A DNA stretch of 64,000 bases from Flavobacterium sp. HJ-32-4 (GCF_022532105.1 NZ_CP092832.1:2819001-2883000), one strand, 5' to 3'. Positions 35,779 to 44,886 are shown, counted from the first letter of the stretch. The notes: generated by a model from the letters alone, not told the origin. Numbers and translations are program-made.

Positions 35779-38700
35779 TCAAAACGTAAACCCCAAACTA
35801 AACGCCAATCGATTTCCGTCATCTCCGTTGAAGAGGCCGATCTGGGCGCTGATGAGTTCGGATCCGTTGAGGAAGAAGCCGCCCCCGGCCGAAGTGTGCC
35901 ATTCGCGGGAGTGTTCGCCGTCGAGCCACACGCGTCCGTAGTCGAATCCCGCAAACAGGCCGTAACGGACGGGCAGTATGTCGGTTCGGACCTGTCGGAA
36001 GCTATAGCGTAGGTCGGTATTCTGGTAAAAGGATGACTTGCCCGTGAAACGCTGGTTGCGGTAGCCCCTGAGTCCGTCGATGCCGCCGATGGAGGCTGCC
36101 TGATACAACTCATACGCATTGTTGAAGTTGACTTTGGCTTTCAACAACGTCGCCAGCACCAGGTCGCCCGACGGCACCAGCCGGTGGTCGATGCTGAGGG
36201 TCGGTATGATATAGGTAATGTCTTTCTGCGGACCTTCCACCGACTTCCGGAAACCGCCTTCCAATGCGGCCATTATGCCTAAGGTGGGATAGGCTTTGTT
36301 GTCGACGTTTTCGTAGCGGAAAAGGGCGTTCGCACCCACGAATGTCTTGCTTTCAAATACATCGGGCTGGCCGGCAAAGTATGTCTCTACCAGGCGTCCG
36401 GAGGTGTTTTCGATGGTAAAGCGCTCGGCTGTGAGTCCGACTTCGACCGTGGTATCAAGGCGTCCGCGGCGCACGAGTCCCGGACTCACATAGGCGTTAC
36501 GGATCCGCACCCGGTTGTAATCCATTCCTCTTTCATCGTCCGGATTCTCAGAACGGTTGCCGTAGCCAAAAAAGTTGTTGGTGAAGTTCGGGCTCTGAAT
36601 GCCTGCCCGCAACTGGAAATTGGTAGCGCCGATGACGTTCGCGACTTCCAGCCGGTAACTGGCCTCGAAGCCACCGGTGGCAAAAAATACGTTGGCCCTA
36701 AGGCTATGTTGCTCGCTGAACGGGTTGTGCTGGAAGCCATATCGGGTGTAGGTATCGGTCAGCCCAATGCGGAGGCCGTCGTCGGGGTTGAAGCCGAGGG
36801 TGGGAATGAGTTGGTTGGTCGCGGTGCGGATCTTATACAGATCGTATACATTCACCTCATATTTATCTGTTTGAAGGATACGGGCGTTTGTCGCGGCATT
36901 CTTTTCCGAGGCGTAGTCGTAGATCCGGATGTTTTTTGCATTATCGACTTTATACGTGTCTTCGTCACGTCCGCCGATCATCCGGATGCGAATGGACGAA
37001 GGGGTGCCAGTCACGTCAAAACGGTCGTCGCCGTCGAGTCCGTACAACCAGATTTCCTTTGTCTGCTTCGGATCGGCGATCAGTTGCACCGCCGGGGCCG
37101 CTCCGTCTGTGGCATTTGCCCGGCTGAGCGCTACTTCCACCTTGCCGGACGGATCGCATGTCACCCGAAAGACATCCGCTTTCTCAGAACCGCTCACCAC
37201 TTTTACCCTTGCTACCACCTCGTAATAGCGTTTGGCAATTTCTTTCAAATGCCCGCGCCGTTCTTTCAACAATTGTTTGAGCAGCGTCCTGGAATCGGTA
37301 TCGGCACCTGCGGGCAGTGTTTCAAAAGCACCATCTATGACGTCATCTGTCAGGGCCTGTTGCAGCCGTTCCGCCTGTTGTTGCCAGACGGCTTCGTCTG
37401 ACGTGACGCAGAACGCAACATCCAATGGGTAGGCCTCGCGGTTGAAGCCTTTTACATCCCACAAATTCCCTTCGTATTTCCGCAGCAGCTTCGCAGCCGG
37501 AATCAGTCGCACGGCAGCGCCCAGCAAAAAACCGTCTGACATGCGTGAAAATGCCTGGTCACGGTCGCGGGCCAAGGGTACGAATTTGGTTCCATCGGGC
37601 TGTTTCATTTCCAGCCAGCGCCATTGGTCCTGGTGGCGGTCCCAGTCGCCGATCAGCATATCGAACAGCCGGGTGCGGATATAGGTTTCTTCGTCAATGC
37701 GGCTTTTTCGGTCTTTCTGGATTTTCTCCAATACGTCATAGGTTCCGATGCTCTCGCCGGTGTAGCCACTCCCCTTTTCCATCCCGTCGGGCTCGCTGCG
37801 TTCTTCAAGCAGGCACAGCTCATCGCCGAACTGGGCATTGAACCGGCCCAACCGCGACTGTTTCGGCACATAGAGAATGCGCGGATGGAAATGCGGCAAT
37901 CCGGCGGCTTCGCTAAGTTCGCTGACAACGATGGGCGCATACGGATACGAGCCGGTGAAGACATCGTTGACAAGGGCTTCTACTTTGGTTCCGGACAATT
38001 TGTCCTGGATGTATTGCTTTTTGAATACGCTCGACTGCAGGTATTGTGTCGCGCTTTTCCGCAAGGCCCGTATCACGTACTCGCGGCCCGACGACGACCT
38101 GAGAAACAGCGAACGCGATTGGTTTCCGCCGCCCATACGGAACGGCTCGAGTCCGCCCAAAAGGGTATCGAGGTTGGCGATGTCGGCTTCAACCGCTTCG
38201 CCATACAGTTTTCGGAAGCGTTCGCCCCACAGGAACCGATAGGTTGGCCCTTTCGTGGTCTCGGCCGTGGAATAGATCTGCGCTTTTACGTTCGACGGAA
38301 TCGGCTCGGTAACGGCTTGGGTTGTTTGGGGCAATGGAGCCTCGAGTATGTTCTGCCCGAACAGGACTTCGTTTGTATCCGACTTCACGAATTCAAGGTG
38401 GGCAGAGCCGTCTTCGCGGATGTCGAGCACGGCATACCCCGGTGCGGCGGCCGCAAAGTCGCTACCGACGTTCTTTGGTACAGGCGACGATTTGGAACCC
38501 GCACCGCTAACGATTTGCCGGAGGTTGTCTTTGAAAATGTATTGTAGGTTGTGTTCGTGTCCGGATACAAACACCACGCGGTCATTTTGCTGGGCCGCAG
38601 CGGTGAGGAACTGCTGGAGCTCTCGGTAGTACTTGTATTGCAGGTCGGCTTCGCTCAGGCCACTGGTGCGCCGCAGTACGGTAAAAAGGGAACCCAATAC

Positions 38701-39435
38701 CGGCGCCGGAAGCAAGTGGCTTTTAGCACCGTAATACCCTCCGTGCGGACCGTTGGTGAACATGGGATGATGCAGGGCCACGATAGTGGTTTTTCCGCGG
38801 GCTTTGCGAATTTCATGCAGGAACTCTTCTACAAACCGTTTGCGGGTGTTGATGTCACAGCCTTTATTGAGGTTGGGGTCGGCATCCCAGTCGGTGATAT
38901 ACCACTGGCTGTCGACGACGATCACGACGATGTCATCGCCCACGTTGAAGGTCGTCAGCGGACAACCGTCGGATGGCATAAAGGACTTGTTCCCCAAACG
39001 GTCTTTAATGAAGTCTTCTTCCCGTCGCAACCCTTTGACGCCGTTGCTATACCAGTCGTGGTTGCCGGGGATGAACACCACTTTTCCTTTAAAATTTTTA
39101 ACCGCCTCGATCTGGGCGTTCAGTCGGAACTCGGCCTTTTCACGCCTGGGGTTGTCTTTTTTCGGTAATCCGGCGGGGTAGCAATTGTCGCCGAGGAAGA
39201 GTACCGTTGCCGGAAGCGTCTCAGCCTGCAGCGCCTGCGACATCCGGGTAAGGGGCGTTGGCATGGCACCGGGTTCGGCATTACCGGCATCGCCGATCAG
39301 GTAAAACCGGTGTGCGATTTTAACCGAGTCTCTCGTAGAAGTCTTGTCGGTTTGAGCCACAGCCGATTCCTGGGCCGATGCGTATCCCGCGAGGCACAAC
39401 GCCCAACCGACTGCTATGACGGAAAGCCGTTTCAT
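35779..39435 (-). CDS. Outer membrane fusion protein: calcineurin-like phosphoesterase + kinase-like domain + beta-barrel
   Basis: A 1218-residue exported protein (signal 1-21). Domain 1 (about 42-350) is a calcineurin-like phosphoesterase with D49 (IGDAGN), GDNCYPAG (82-89), GNHDW (124-128), ALHHP (220-224) and GHEH (292-295). Domain 2 (about 430-660) has REYVIRALRKS (451-461), LFDMLIGDWDRHQDQWRW (590-607) and VPLARDRDQAFSR (619-631), which resemble the Lys, catalytic-loop (D-x-x-N/W) and metal-binding Asp motifs of protein-kinase-like folds (HipA, CotH, FAM20 type). Then YGLDGDDRFDVTG (798-810) and GGRDEDTY look like calcium-binding turns. The last about 330 residues are an Omp85-like barrel ending in RLAFSLGFTF. 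It follows the PycTM-like gene by one base. Databases would call it metallophosphoesterase/BamA-TamA family; the kinase reading is my inference. Confidence 0.85.
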   Translation of the reverse strand: MKRLSVIAVGWALCLAGYASAQESAVAQTDKTSTRDSVKIAHRFYLIGDAGNAEPGAMPTPLTRMSQALQAETLPATVLFLGDNCYPAGLPKKDNPRREKAEFRLNAQIEAVKNFKGKVVFIPGNHDWYSNGVKGLRREEDFIKDRLGNKSFMPSDGCPLTTFNVGDDIVVIVVDSQWYITDWDADPNLNKGCDINTRKRFVEEFLHEIRKARGKTTIVALHHPMFTNGPHGGYYGAKSHLLPAPVLGSLFTVLRRTSGLSEADLQYKYYRELQQFLTAAAQQNDRVVFVSGHEHNLQYIFKDNLRQIVSGAGSKSSPVPKNVGSDFAAAAPGYAVLDIREDGSAHLEFVKSDTNEVLFGQNILEAPLPQTTQAVTEPIPSNVKAQIYSTAETTKGPTYRFLWGERFRKLYGEAVEADIANLDTLLGGLEPFRMGGGNQSRSLFLRSSSGREYVIRALRKSATQYLQSSVFKKQYIQDKLSGTKVEALVNDVFTGSYPYAPIVVSELSEAAGLPHFHPRILYVPKQSRLGRFNAQFGDELCLLEERSEPDGMEKGSGYTGESIGTYDVLEKIQKDRKSRIDEETYIRTRLFDMLIGDWDRHQDQWRWLEMKQPDGTKFVPLARDRDQAFSRMSDGFLLGAAVRLIPAAKLLRKYEGNLWDVKGFNREAYPLDVAFCVTSDEAVWQQQAERLQQALTDDVIDGAFETLPAGADTDSRTLLKQLLKERRGHLKEIAKRYYEVVARVKVVSGSEKADVFRVTCDPSGKVEVALSRANATDGAAPAVQLIADPKQTKEIWLYGLDGDDRFDVTGTPSSIRIRMIGGRDEDTYKVDNAKNIRIYDYASEKNAATNARILQTDKYEVNVYDLYKIRTATNQLIPTLGFNPDDGLRIGLTDTYTRYGFQHNPFSEQHSLRANVFFATGGFEASYRLEVANVIGATNFQLRAGIQSPNFTNNFFGYGNRSENPDDERGMDYNRVRIRNAYVSPGLVRRGRLDTTVEVGLTAERFTIENTSGRLVETYFAGQPDVFESKTFVGANALFRYENVDNKAYPTLGIMAALEGGFRKSVEGPQKDITYIIPTLSIDHRLVPSGDLVLATLLKAKVNFNNAYELYQAASIGGIDGLRGYRNQRFTGKSSFYQNTDLRYSFRQVRTDILPVRYGLFAGFDYGRVWLDGEHSREWHTSAGGGFFLNGSELISAQIGLFNGDDGNRLAFSLGFTF

Positions 39436-39436
39436 A

Positions 39437-40684
39437 TCAGGCAGTGAGTTCGATCAGTTTGAGAACACCCTGTAGGACCATTGCGAGCGAAAGTCCGATG
39501 AAAAAGACGTAAAGAGAGCCGCGCAGCAGGCGGTATTTGCGTTCGAGTCCTTGCGCCTGGTAATAGTAATCCCGGATCATGGAACCGTAGAGGTAGTCTT
39601 TGTCATTGAGCATCTGCAGGAAGCCCCATTCGAAATCGCGGTAGGTCATGTTGTGGAAGTTGCCGAAATAGAGCAGGTTGCCCTGTTTGTTGCGCACCTC
39701 ATCCTCGGTGAAATTCCCCTGTGTTTTCACCGGCGTAATAGCGAGAACGGCAAAGATGATGGAAACGATGTTGACGCCGCCCAGCAGGAAAAACGGCACG
39801 TAGCGGACGAGATTGTCCTCTTGGATATTCCCCATACTGCCTCCTAAGATCAGTGATAGGATGATGGAGTTGACCGTAATCATGATATTGGCCTTTCCGT
39901 CGACCATCTGGTTCAGGGTATAGTGATTTCGGGAAATATTGCGGAAAAGGGTTTGGATGCCCCTGTCGTCGCGTCCCTGGGCTTTGCTGATTTCCTTTTT
40001 GAGTTGTTTGATTTCCTCTTCGGAAATGGCGAGTTCGCGTTCGATGGCGCGCGATTTCTTCTCCTCGATATCTTTTCGTTCCTTGCGCAGCGCTTTCGCG
40101 AGTTTGGCGAGTCCGGGTTCGATTTCCGCTTTTCCGAATTCGGTATGGATGGCGGAGTGTTCCAAAAGCGGCAGCAGGATGTCGTACCAGCTTTCCTTCG
40201 ACAGGCTGAAGTCGCGGAGGATGATCTGCTCGTAGAGGTTTTTCATCCGTTCGCGCCCACCGTCGCCGGTGAAGTCCATGATAAAGGCATCCGACAGTAC
40301 CTTCGCCTCCGGTTGTTCGGCGTTGCCCGCCGGCAGGGATTCGGTGGCGATTTTCCGGGCTTTTTCAAGCACCGCTTCGTCGAGTCCGAATTTCTCCTGC
40401 AGTCGCGATACCGTAGCGTCAACGAACTGGTATTCTTTTTGGAAGTCGAGGTTGAACTGGTTGGCCTGGCCCTGCTCGATGTTGACGATGTAATTGGCGA
40501 GGTACAGTGCCTCTTCGTCAAGGTCGTGCAGTCGGTCATGCCGGAGGATGGTCTGGATGTTCTTTTCCACGCGGAAGAGCCGGTTGATATTGGTATACCG
40601 GTTGATGTCTGCGTGTTTGTCTAAGATTTCAAACGCATACTCACGTACCTGGCTAATCGCGGCATTCTGGGTATCGGTTCTCAC
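39437..40684 (-). CDS. Pycsar-effector-like (PycTM/DUF5706) membrane protein with degenerate HD-like domain
   Basis: A 415-residue protein from the GTG at 40684. Residues about 10-180 are helical and match the layout of HD-domain proteins fused to PycTM, but the HD metal ligands look degenerate (AFIMDFTGDGG where a conserved Asp-rich helix is expected). Residues 195-240 are a coiled coil. The PycTM part (about 245-412) contains LFRNISRNHYTLNQMVDGKAN, membrane helices at 265-283, 295-317 and 389-412, and a soluble loop with FGNFHNMTYRDFEWGF. An ATG at 40990 also lies in frame, but the residues between are translated intergenic repeats. The GTG start is supported by homology and by a GATATTTG box near 40740. 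One base separates it from the phosphoesterase fusion gene. Confidence 0.8.
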   Translation of the reverse strand: MRTDTQNAAISQVREYAFEILDKHADINRYTNINRLFRVEKNIQTILRHDRLHDLDEEALYLANYIVNIEQGQANQFNLDFQKEYQFVDATVSRLQEKFGLDEAVLEKARKIATESLPAGNAEQPEAKVLSDAFIMDFTGDGGRERMKNLYEQIILRDFSLSKESWYDILLPLLEHSAIHTEFGKAEIEPGLAKLAKALRKERKDIEEKKSRAIERELAISEEEIKQLKKEISKAQGRDDRGIQTLFRNISRNHYTLNQMVDGKANIMITVNSIILSLILGGSMGNIQEDNLVRYVPFFLLGGVNIVSIIFAVLAITPVKTQGNFTEDEVRNKQGNLLYFGNFHNMTYRDFEWGFLQMLNDKDYLYGSMIRDYYYQAQGLERKYRLLRGSLYVFFIGLSLAMVLQGVLKLIELTA

Positions 40685-40744
40685 GGTCAGGAATTTAGGT
40701 TGCTTTGGGATGCGCGACGTGCCGTTCCCGCAGTGATACAAATA

Positions 40745-41460
40745 TCGTATTAAATGGCGAGAGTTGGAGAAGGAGTTTTGTGGGGGGGTGGGTTTTGGGT
40801 TTTGGGTTTTGAGTTTTGAGTTTTGAGTTGAGATGTACCTTTTAATCGGGACGGGGCGGGAGTTTTGGGTTTTGGGTTTGGGTTTTGGGTTTTGGGTTGA
40901 AATGTACCGTGTAATCGGGACAAGCGGTGTTTTATTTGACGTTTTTAGAATAGCGTTTATTTTCACCAACGACGATGAACCATGAACCATGAACCATCAA
41001 CCATGAACCATCAACCTATAATCTTTGAGTTAAGTGTACCTTTTAATCCGGACGGGGCGGGAGTTTTGGGTTTTGGGCTGAAATGTACCGTGTAATCGGG
41101 ACAAGCGGCGTTTTATTTGACGTCTTTAGAATAGCGTTTATTTTCGCCAACGACGATGAACCATGAACCATGAACTATCAACCTATAACTTTTGAGTTAA
41201 GTGTACCTTTTAATCCGGACGGGGCCGGAGTTTTGGGGTTTGGGGTTAGAGGGGTTCACGTGAGAAAACAGTTGCAAAGGGTTGAGTTTTGGGTGTTGGG
41301 TTTTGGGTTTTGAATGTAAACTACCTTTTAGTCGGGACGGGGCAGGTGTTGTTTGACGTTTTGGGGCTTGTTTTCACTCTCAACTGTCAACTGTCAACTG
41401 TCAACTATCAACTATCAACTATCAACCCTGAACCCTCAACCCCTTTAAAGCGTTCGTTTT
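40745..41460. repeat. Large intergenic repeat block with a 181-bp tandem unit
   Basis: No gene seen in about 800 bases. About three to four degenerate tandem units (anchors GTACCTTTTAATCCGGACGG at about 40836, 41035, 41202 and a weaker one at 41316; AATGTACCGTGTAATCGGG at 40901 and 41082, period 181). Each unit contains GGGTTTT heptamers, a TTTAGAATAGCGTTTATTTTC segment and ACCATGA heptamers. From about 41386 to 41440 CAACTGT/CAACTAT heptamers follow. Confidence 0.85.
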
Positions 41461-41554
41461 TCTTGAATTTCGACTTTTAACTAACTTTGAGGCAGCCGCC
41501 CAATCCTAAAGGCTGGTAGTGCAATGGGGCCAAACAGGTCGCGGCGGGAACCGA

Positions 41555-42043
41555 ATGAAAAAGAAACATATGAACCGAATTGTATCGATCTGGTCGGGGC
41601 AGGTTACCCTGGTGCGCACGATGCTCGCCCTTGCCCTCTTGGTATTCACACAAACCGGCGTTGCCCAAACACAAAAAACAGCGATCGTGGGTACGTGGCT
41701 CAACGAGGAGAAAGTCGCGAAAATCGAGATTTACCAGCATGGTGAAAAGTTTTTTGGAAAAATCGTGTGGCTAAAGGAGCCCAACGAGAACGGGCGCCCC
41801 AAAACCGACCAAAATAACCCGGACAAAGCCAAACATAAAACGCCCATCCTGGGTCTACAGATTCTAAAAGATTTTGAATTTACGGGAAAATCAACCTGGG
41901 AAAACGGTACGATCTACGATCCGAAAAATGGCAAAACGTATTCGTGTTATCTAATATTGCAACCCGATAAGACACTAAAAGTAAGAGGCTACGTCGGTGT
42001 ATCAATGCTGGGACGGACCACCATCTGGACGAGGGCCAACTGA
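41555..42043 (+). CDS. DUF2147-family exported protein
   Basis: A 162-residue secreted protein: signal peptide with a long basic N-region and cleavage near QTGVAQ (about residue 38), then a DUF2147 domain (IVGTWLNEEKVAKIEIYQHGEKFFGKIVWLKEP, later GTIYDPKNGKTYSCYLILQPD, LKVRGYVGVSMLGRTTIWTR), a small lipocalin-like beta domain. The family is widespread in proteobacteria and Bacteroidota without a defined function. A second ATG at 41570 is also possible and gives a more typical signal length. Confidence 0.88.
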   Translation: MKKKHMNRIVSIWSGQVTLVRTMLALALLVFTQTGVAQTQKTAIVGTWLNEEKVAKIEIYQHGEKFFGKIVWLKEPNENGRPKTDQNNPDKAKHKTPILGLQILKDFEFTGKSTWENGTIYDPKNGKTYSCYLILQPDKTLKVRGYVGVSMLGRTTIWTRAN

Positions 42044-42084
42044 CCTTCACCCGTCACGGTGCTACACGTGCTCCCTGCGCCTTC

Positions 42085-42360
42085 TCATGACAAGAAGGCC
42101 ACAACGCCCAGTACTCCCACCAAGCCGTTTAGAATGAATCCGATTGCCATTCTGAGGGTTTCCGGCTCTTTGACTCCGGCAAAGCCAAACCCCAGACCGA
42201 CCCACGCCATTAGGGGAGCAATCACGAGAAACAAGTCGGCCATCCCCTCGCAGACAGCGGGAGAAGGAAGCAGCGCGATTACGGCAAATTGCAGTGCGAT
42301 CAGCATCACAATGGCCATGGCACAGTAAAAAGAGCGATTGGAGTATTTTCCTGTTTTCAT
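42085..42360 (-). CDS. Small membrane protein, three helices
   Basis: A 91-residue hydrophobic protein with helices at about 13-32, 42-62 and 70-90, and a short basic N-terminus (MKTGKYSNRS). Pattern and composition fit a real membrane protein; the overlapping plus-strand frame has no such structure. Not recognised. It lies between convergent DUF2147 and the porin gene on the same strand. Confidence 0.68.
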   Translation of the reverse strand: MKTGKYSNRSFYCAMAIVMLIALQFAVIALLPSPAVCEGMADLFLVIAPLMAWVGLGFGFAGVKEPETLRMAIGFILNGLVGVLGVVAFLS

Positions 42361-42417
42361 CCGACAGATAACGGAACGTTACAGCTAAACGACAGACCTC
42401 AATTAAAATTATCTTCG

Positions 42418-43641
42418 TCAGATTCCCATTTCAATCTGAAAACGGACGTACCAGTTTCCTTTTGTCGAACCGTCGAAATACTCGAGGTGGTCGTAATTGA
42501 CCTCACCCTGTAGCTTGAAGGCGTGCTCCCAGAGGTATTTAGTCACGCCCAGGCTGAACTCGCGGGTATTGGGCGCCAGTGTTTCAATCGATTGGGATAC
42601 CCGCTGACTTGAAAAACGCCCGATGATTTCGTAATGCGACGGAAACAGATAGCTGGCCTGTGCATCGTAACCCGAACCCGTAAACACGTATCGCACTTGC
42701 GTGGCATCCAGCGGGTCGACTGTAATTGGGCTTTTTGGGGTGGATCGGGAAAAATAGGCGCCCATGACGGCCCATCCGTTGTATTTGAGCATGGCATCGA
42801 GCAAGAGTGTCTTCATCGTTCGGGGCGCAAAGAGGTCGTCGCCTAATTGTCCACCCGTACGCAGCGCCTGGTTGTTTTGCTGGAACGCGCCGGATACAAG
42901 CAGTTTTGGTTTCGCTTCCCGCATCAGGTCGCCCTCGAAAAAGGTGCCGTCCTTGGTGAAGGAACCCAGCGGATATAGCTCCAGTTTTCCCGTCAGGGCC
43001 ACTCCATCGTCGGCCTGCCCGGTGGCGTTACGTCCTTCCCCTGTGCTGACCGCCGTGCGTACCACATAACTGAAACGCTCTTTGTTCTCGTGTAGGTAGT
43101 GTGCCTGGAAGCCGAAGTCGCGGTCGATGTTGAATTTGGCGTTGTTGATCGTACGATCGGTCAGTTGCAGCGCCCCGGAAGAATTGACGCGTTGGCGGTT
43201 GCCCGGAAGCTTCGTTTGTCCGAAACTGAAAATCCAGCGTTTGTTAGGACGGTAAAACACGACGGCATCACGTATGATATTGAGGTTCTCCCCTTCTTTC
43301 ACTTCGCCGACATCGCCGGGCGCAAACGACAACTGAAGGGCGTAGAGAAACTTCGGGTTCCCGACAAAACCGTCAAACCGCAGGCGAAGGCGTCGGATTT
43401 GCCCGTCATACGAAGGCTTCTCTCCTTCCTCATCCATGTAGGTAACCCTGTTTTGGATGCGGAAACGCAGGTTCAACTGAAACAGGCTGTCGGGCGAGGT
43501 AATGCCAATGCCTTTCCCGAAATTATAATACGGAATCGACGCAAGGTGAAGGTCGTTGGTATTCTTATGTTCATGCGTCACCTGGGCCCTACCCAAACCG
43601 GACGCGAGAAGCGCGCATAGCAGCCATCCGTATCGCATCAT
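42418..43641 (-). CDS. Porin, phosphate-selective porin O/P-like
   Basis: A 407-residue outer membrane porin with signal peptide ending LGRAQ (about residue 20). Conserved features of the OprO/OprP-like family are IGITSPDSLFQLNLRFRIQNR at the start of the barrel, RRLRLRFDGFVGNPKFLYALQLSF, FSFGQTKLPGNRQRVNSS and FNIDRDFGFQ, ending in WYVRFQIEMGI as the last strand. In Bacteroidota these proteins are general or anion-selective channels; phosphate specificity cannot be claimed. A promoter was not clear. Confidence 0.88.
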   Translation of the reverse strand: MMRYGWLLCALLASGLGRAQVTHEHKNTNDLHLASIPYYNFGKGIGITSPDSLFQLNLRFRIQNRVTYMDEEGEKPSYDGQIRRLRLRFDGFVGNPKFLYALQLSFAPGDVGEVKEGENLNIIRDAVVFYRPNKRWIFSFGQTKLPGNRQRVNSSGALQLTDRTINNAKFNIDRDFGFQAHYLHENKERFSYVVRTAVSTGEGRNATGQADDGVALTGKLELYPLGSFTKDGTFFEGDLMREAKPKLLVSGAFQQNNQALRTGGQLGDDLFAPRTMKTLLLDAMLKYNGWAVMGAYFSRSTPKSPITVDPLDATQVRYVFTGSGYDAQASYLFPSHYEIIGRFSSQRVSQSIETLAPNTREFSLGVTKYLWEHAFKLQGEVNYDHLEYFDGSTKGNWYVRFQIEMGI

Positions 43642-43716
43642 CAGGAAATTGTTGTCGTTGTGTTATGTGTACGCAAAAATAGCGTTTCCCAAGCGCCCAA
43701 AAAAGTCAGATACGAT

Positions 43717-43724
43717 TACCTTTG
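43717..43724 (+). promoter_or_regulatory. -7 box upstream of prmA
   Basis: TACCTTTG, 17 bases before the ATG at 43742. Confidence 0.55.
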
Positions 43725-43741
43725 CGGAAATGTAAACGAGC

Positions 43742-44578
43742 ATGGCCATTACCTACCTGGGATACCACTTTACTGTTGAACCGAAAGAGCCGGGCGCTGA
43801 GATATTACTGGCAGAACTGGGCGAAACGGCCTTTGAGAGTTTCGTGGAAACGGAAGACGGTATTACTGCCTATGTACAAAAGGCTTTGTGGGAGGCTGAC
43901 ATCCTGACGGGTATCTACATCCTGGAATCGCCTGAATTCCGGATTTCCTATACCATAGAGGAGATCGAGCAGGTCAACTGGAATTCGGAATGGGAGAAGA
44001 ATTTCGAGCCCATTGATGTTGACGGACGCTGCCACGTTCGGGCGCCTTTCCATCCGGCGAGTGGTGCGGAGTATGAAATCGTCATCGAACCCAAGATGAG
44101 CTTTGGTACGGGTCACCACGAAACGACTCATATGATGATCCAACACCTGCTGGAAACAGATGTGACAGGCATGAAGACGCTGGATATGGGCTGCGGCACG
44201 GCCATCCTGGCGATACTGGCAGCAATGAAAGGGGCGCATCCGATTGACGCCATCGACATCGATGAATGGTGCTACCTGAACTCGATCGAAAACGCCGAAC
44301 GGAATAACTGCCAACACATTACGGTGTATGAAGGGGATGCTTCGCTTCTGCCGGGCAAACGTTACGACCTGATCATCGCGAACATCAACCGCAATATCCT
44401 TTTGCAGGATATGAACACTTACGTCGATTGCCTGGAACCGGGCGGCACCTTATTGTTGAGCGGATTTTATGAAGAAGACATTCCCTTTATCGACGCGTCG
44501 TGTGTCGAAAACGGGCTTATCTTTGCAACGAAACACAGCCGCCATAATTGGGTGGCATTGAAATACCTTAAACCGTAA
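43742..44578 (+). CDS. prmA: Ribosomal protein L11 methyltransferase PrmA
   Basis: Trimethylates lysines and the N-terminus of ribosomal protein L11. 278 residues; the N-terminal substrate-binding domain (about 1-90) is followed by FGTGHHETTHMMIQ, the SAM motif TLDMGCGTAILAI, DIDEWCYLNSIENA and ANINRNILLQDM (the NIN motif). The stop overlaps the clpS start (TAATG), so both are translated in one operon; this pair is conserved in Bacteroidota. Confidence 0.94.
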   Translation: MAITYLGYHFTVEPKEPGAEILLAELGETAFESFVETEDGITAYVQKALWEADILTGIYILESPEFRISYTIEEIEQVNWNSEWEKNFEPIDVDGRCHVRAPFHPASGAEYEIVIEPKMSFGTGHHETTHMMIQHLLETDVTGMKTLDMGCGTAILAILAAMKGAHPIDAIDIDEWCYLNSIENAERNNCQHITVYEGDASLLPGKRYDLIIANINRNILLQDMNTYVDCLEPGGTLLLSGFYEEDIPFIDASCVENGLIFATKHSRHNWVALKYLKP

Positions 44579-44853
44579 TGGCCGTAATCGAAAAAGTAAA
44601 AGAGGAGGTATTGCAGGAAGAATCGCTTGGCAACCTCAATGAAATCGTCCTTTTTAATGACGATGTCAATACTTTTGACCACGTCATCGATACCCTCATC
44701 CGCGTTTGCAAACATACCGCGGAGCAGGCGGAACAGTGTGCCATCATCGTACATTACAAAGGAAAATGCACGGTGAAGACCGGCACCTTCGAGGAACTGA
44801 AGCCGCAATGCACCCAATTGCTGGAAGCCGGACTCAGTGCCGAAATCATATAA
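44578..44853 (+). CDS. clpS: ATP-dependent Clp protease adaptor ClpS
   Basis: Adaptor that delivers N-degron substrates to ClpA/ClpC-type unfoldases. 91 residues with the ClpS core: LFNDDVNTFDHVIDTLIRVC (binding pocket N-D-D), then HTAEQAEQCAIIVHYKGKCTVKTG and a C-terminal helix GLSAEI. The Asn-Asp-Asp and the His in IIVHYKG are the N-end-rule recognition residues. Start overlaps the prmA stop by one base; a terminator follows immediately. Confidence 0.93.
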   Translation: MAVIEKVKEEVLQEESLGNLNEIVLFNDDVNTFDHVIDTLIRVCKHTAEQAEQCAIIVHYKGKCTVKTGTFEELKPQCTQLLEAGLSAEII

Positions 44854-44886
44854 AAAAGCCCCGCGATTGCAGGGCTTTCTTTTTCT
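44851..44886. terminator. Bidirectional terminator between clpS and the lipocalin-like gene
   Basis: AAAGCCC / GGGCTTT stem, A-run upstream and T-rich run downstream. Confidence 0.85.

Noticed and set aside
39437..40684. Complete Pycsar defence system
   Set aside because: No uridylate/cytidylate cyclase gene on either side within the window.
40685..40990. N-terminal extension of the PycTM-like protein
   Set aside because: Translation of the intergenic repeats (NPKPKPKTQN and similar); heptamer arrays stay open in frame, but they are not protein-coding.
42059..42328. Plus-strand 89-residue frame
   Set aside because: Antisense of the three-helix membrane protein at 42085-42360; Pro/Thr-rich without structure.
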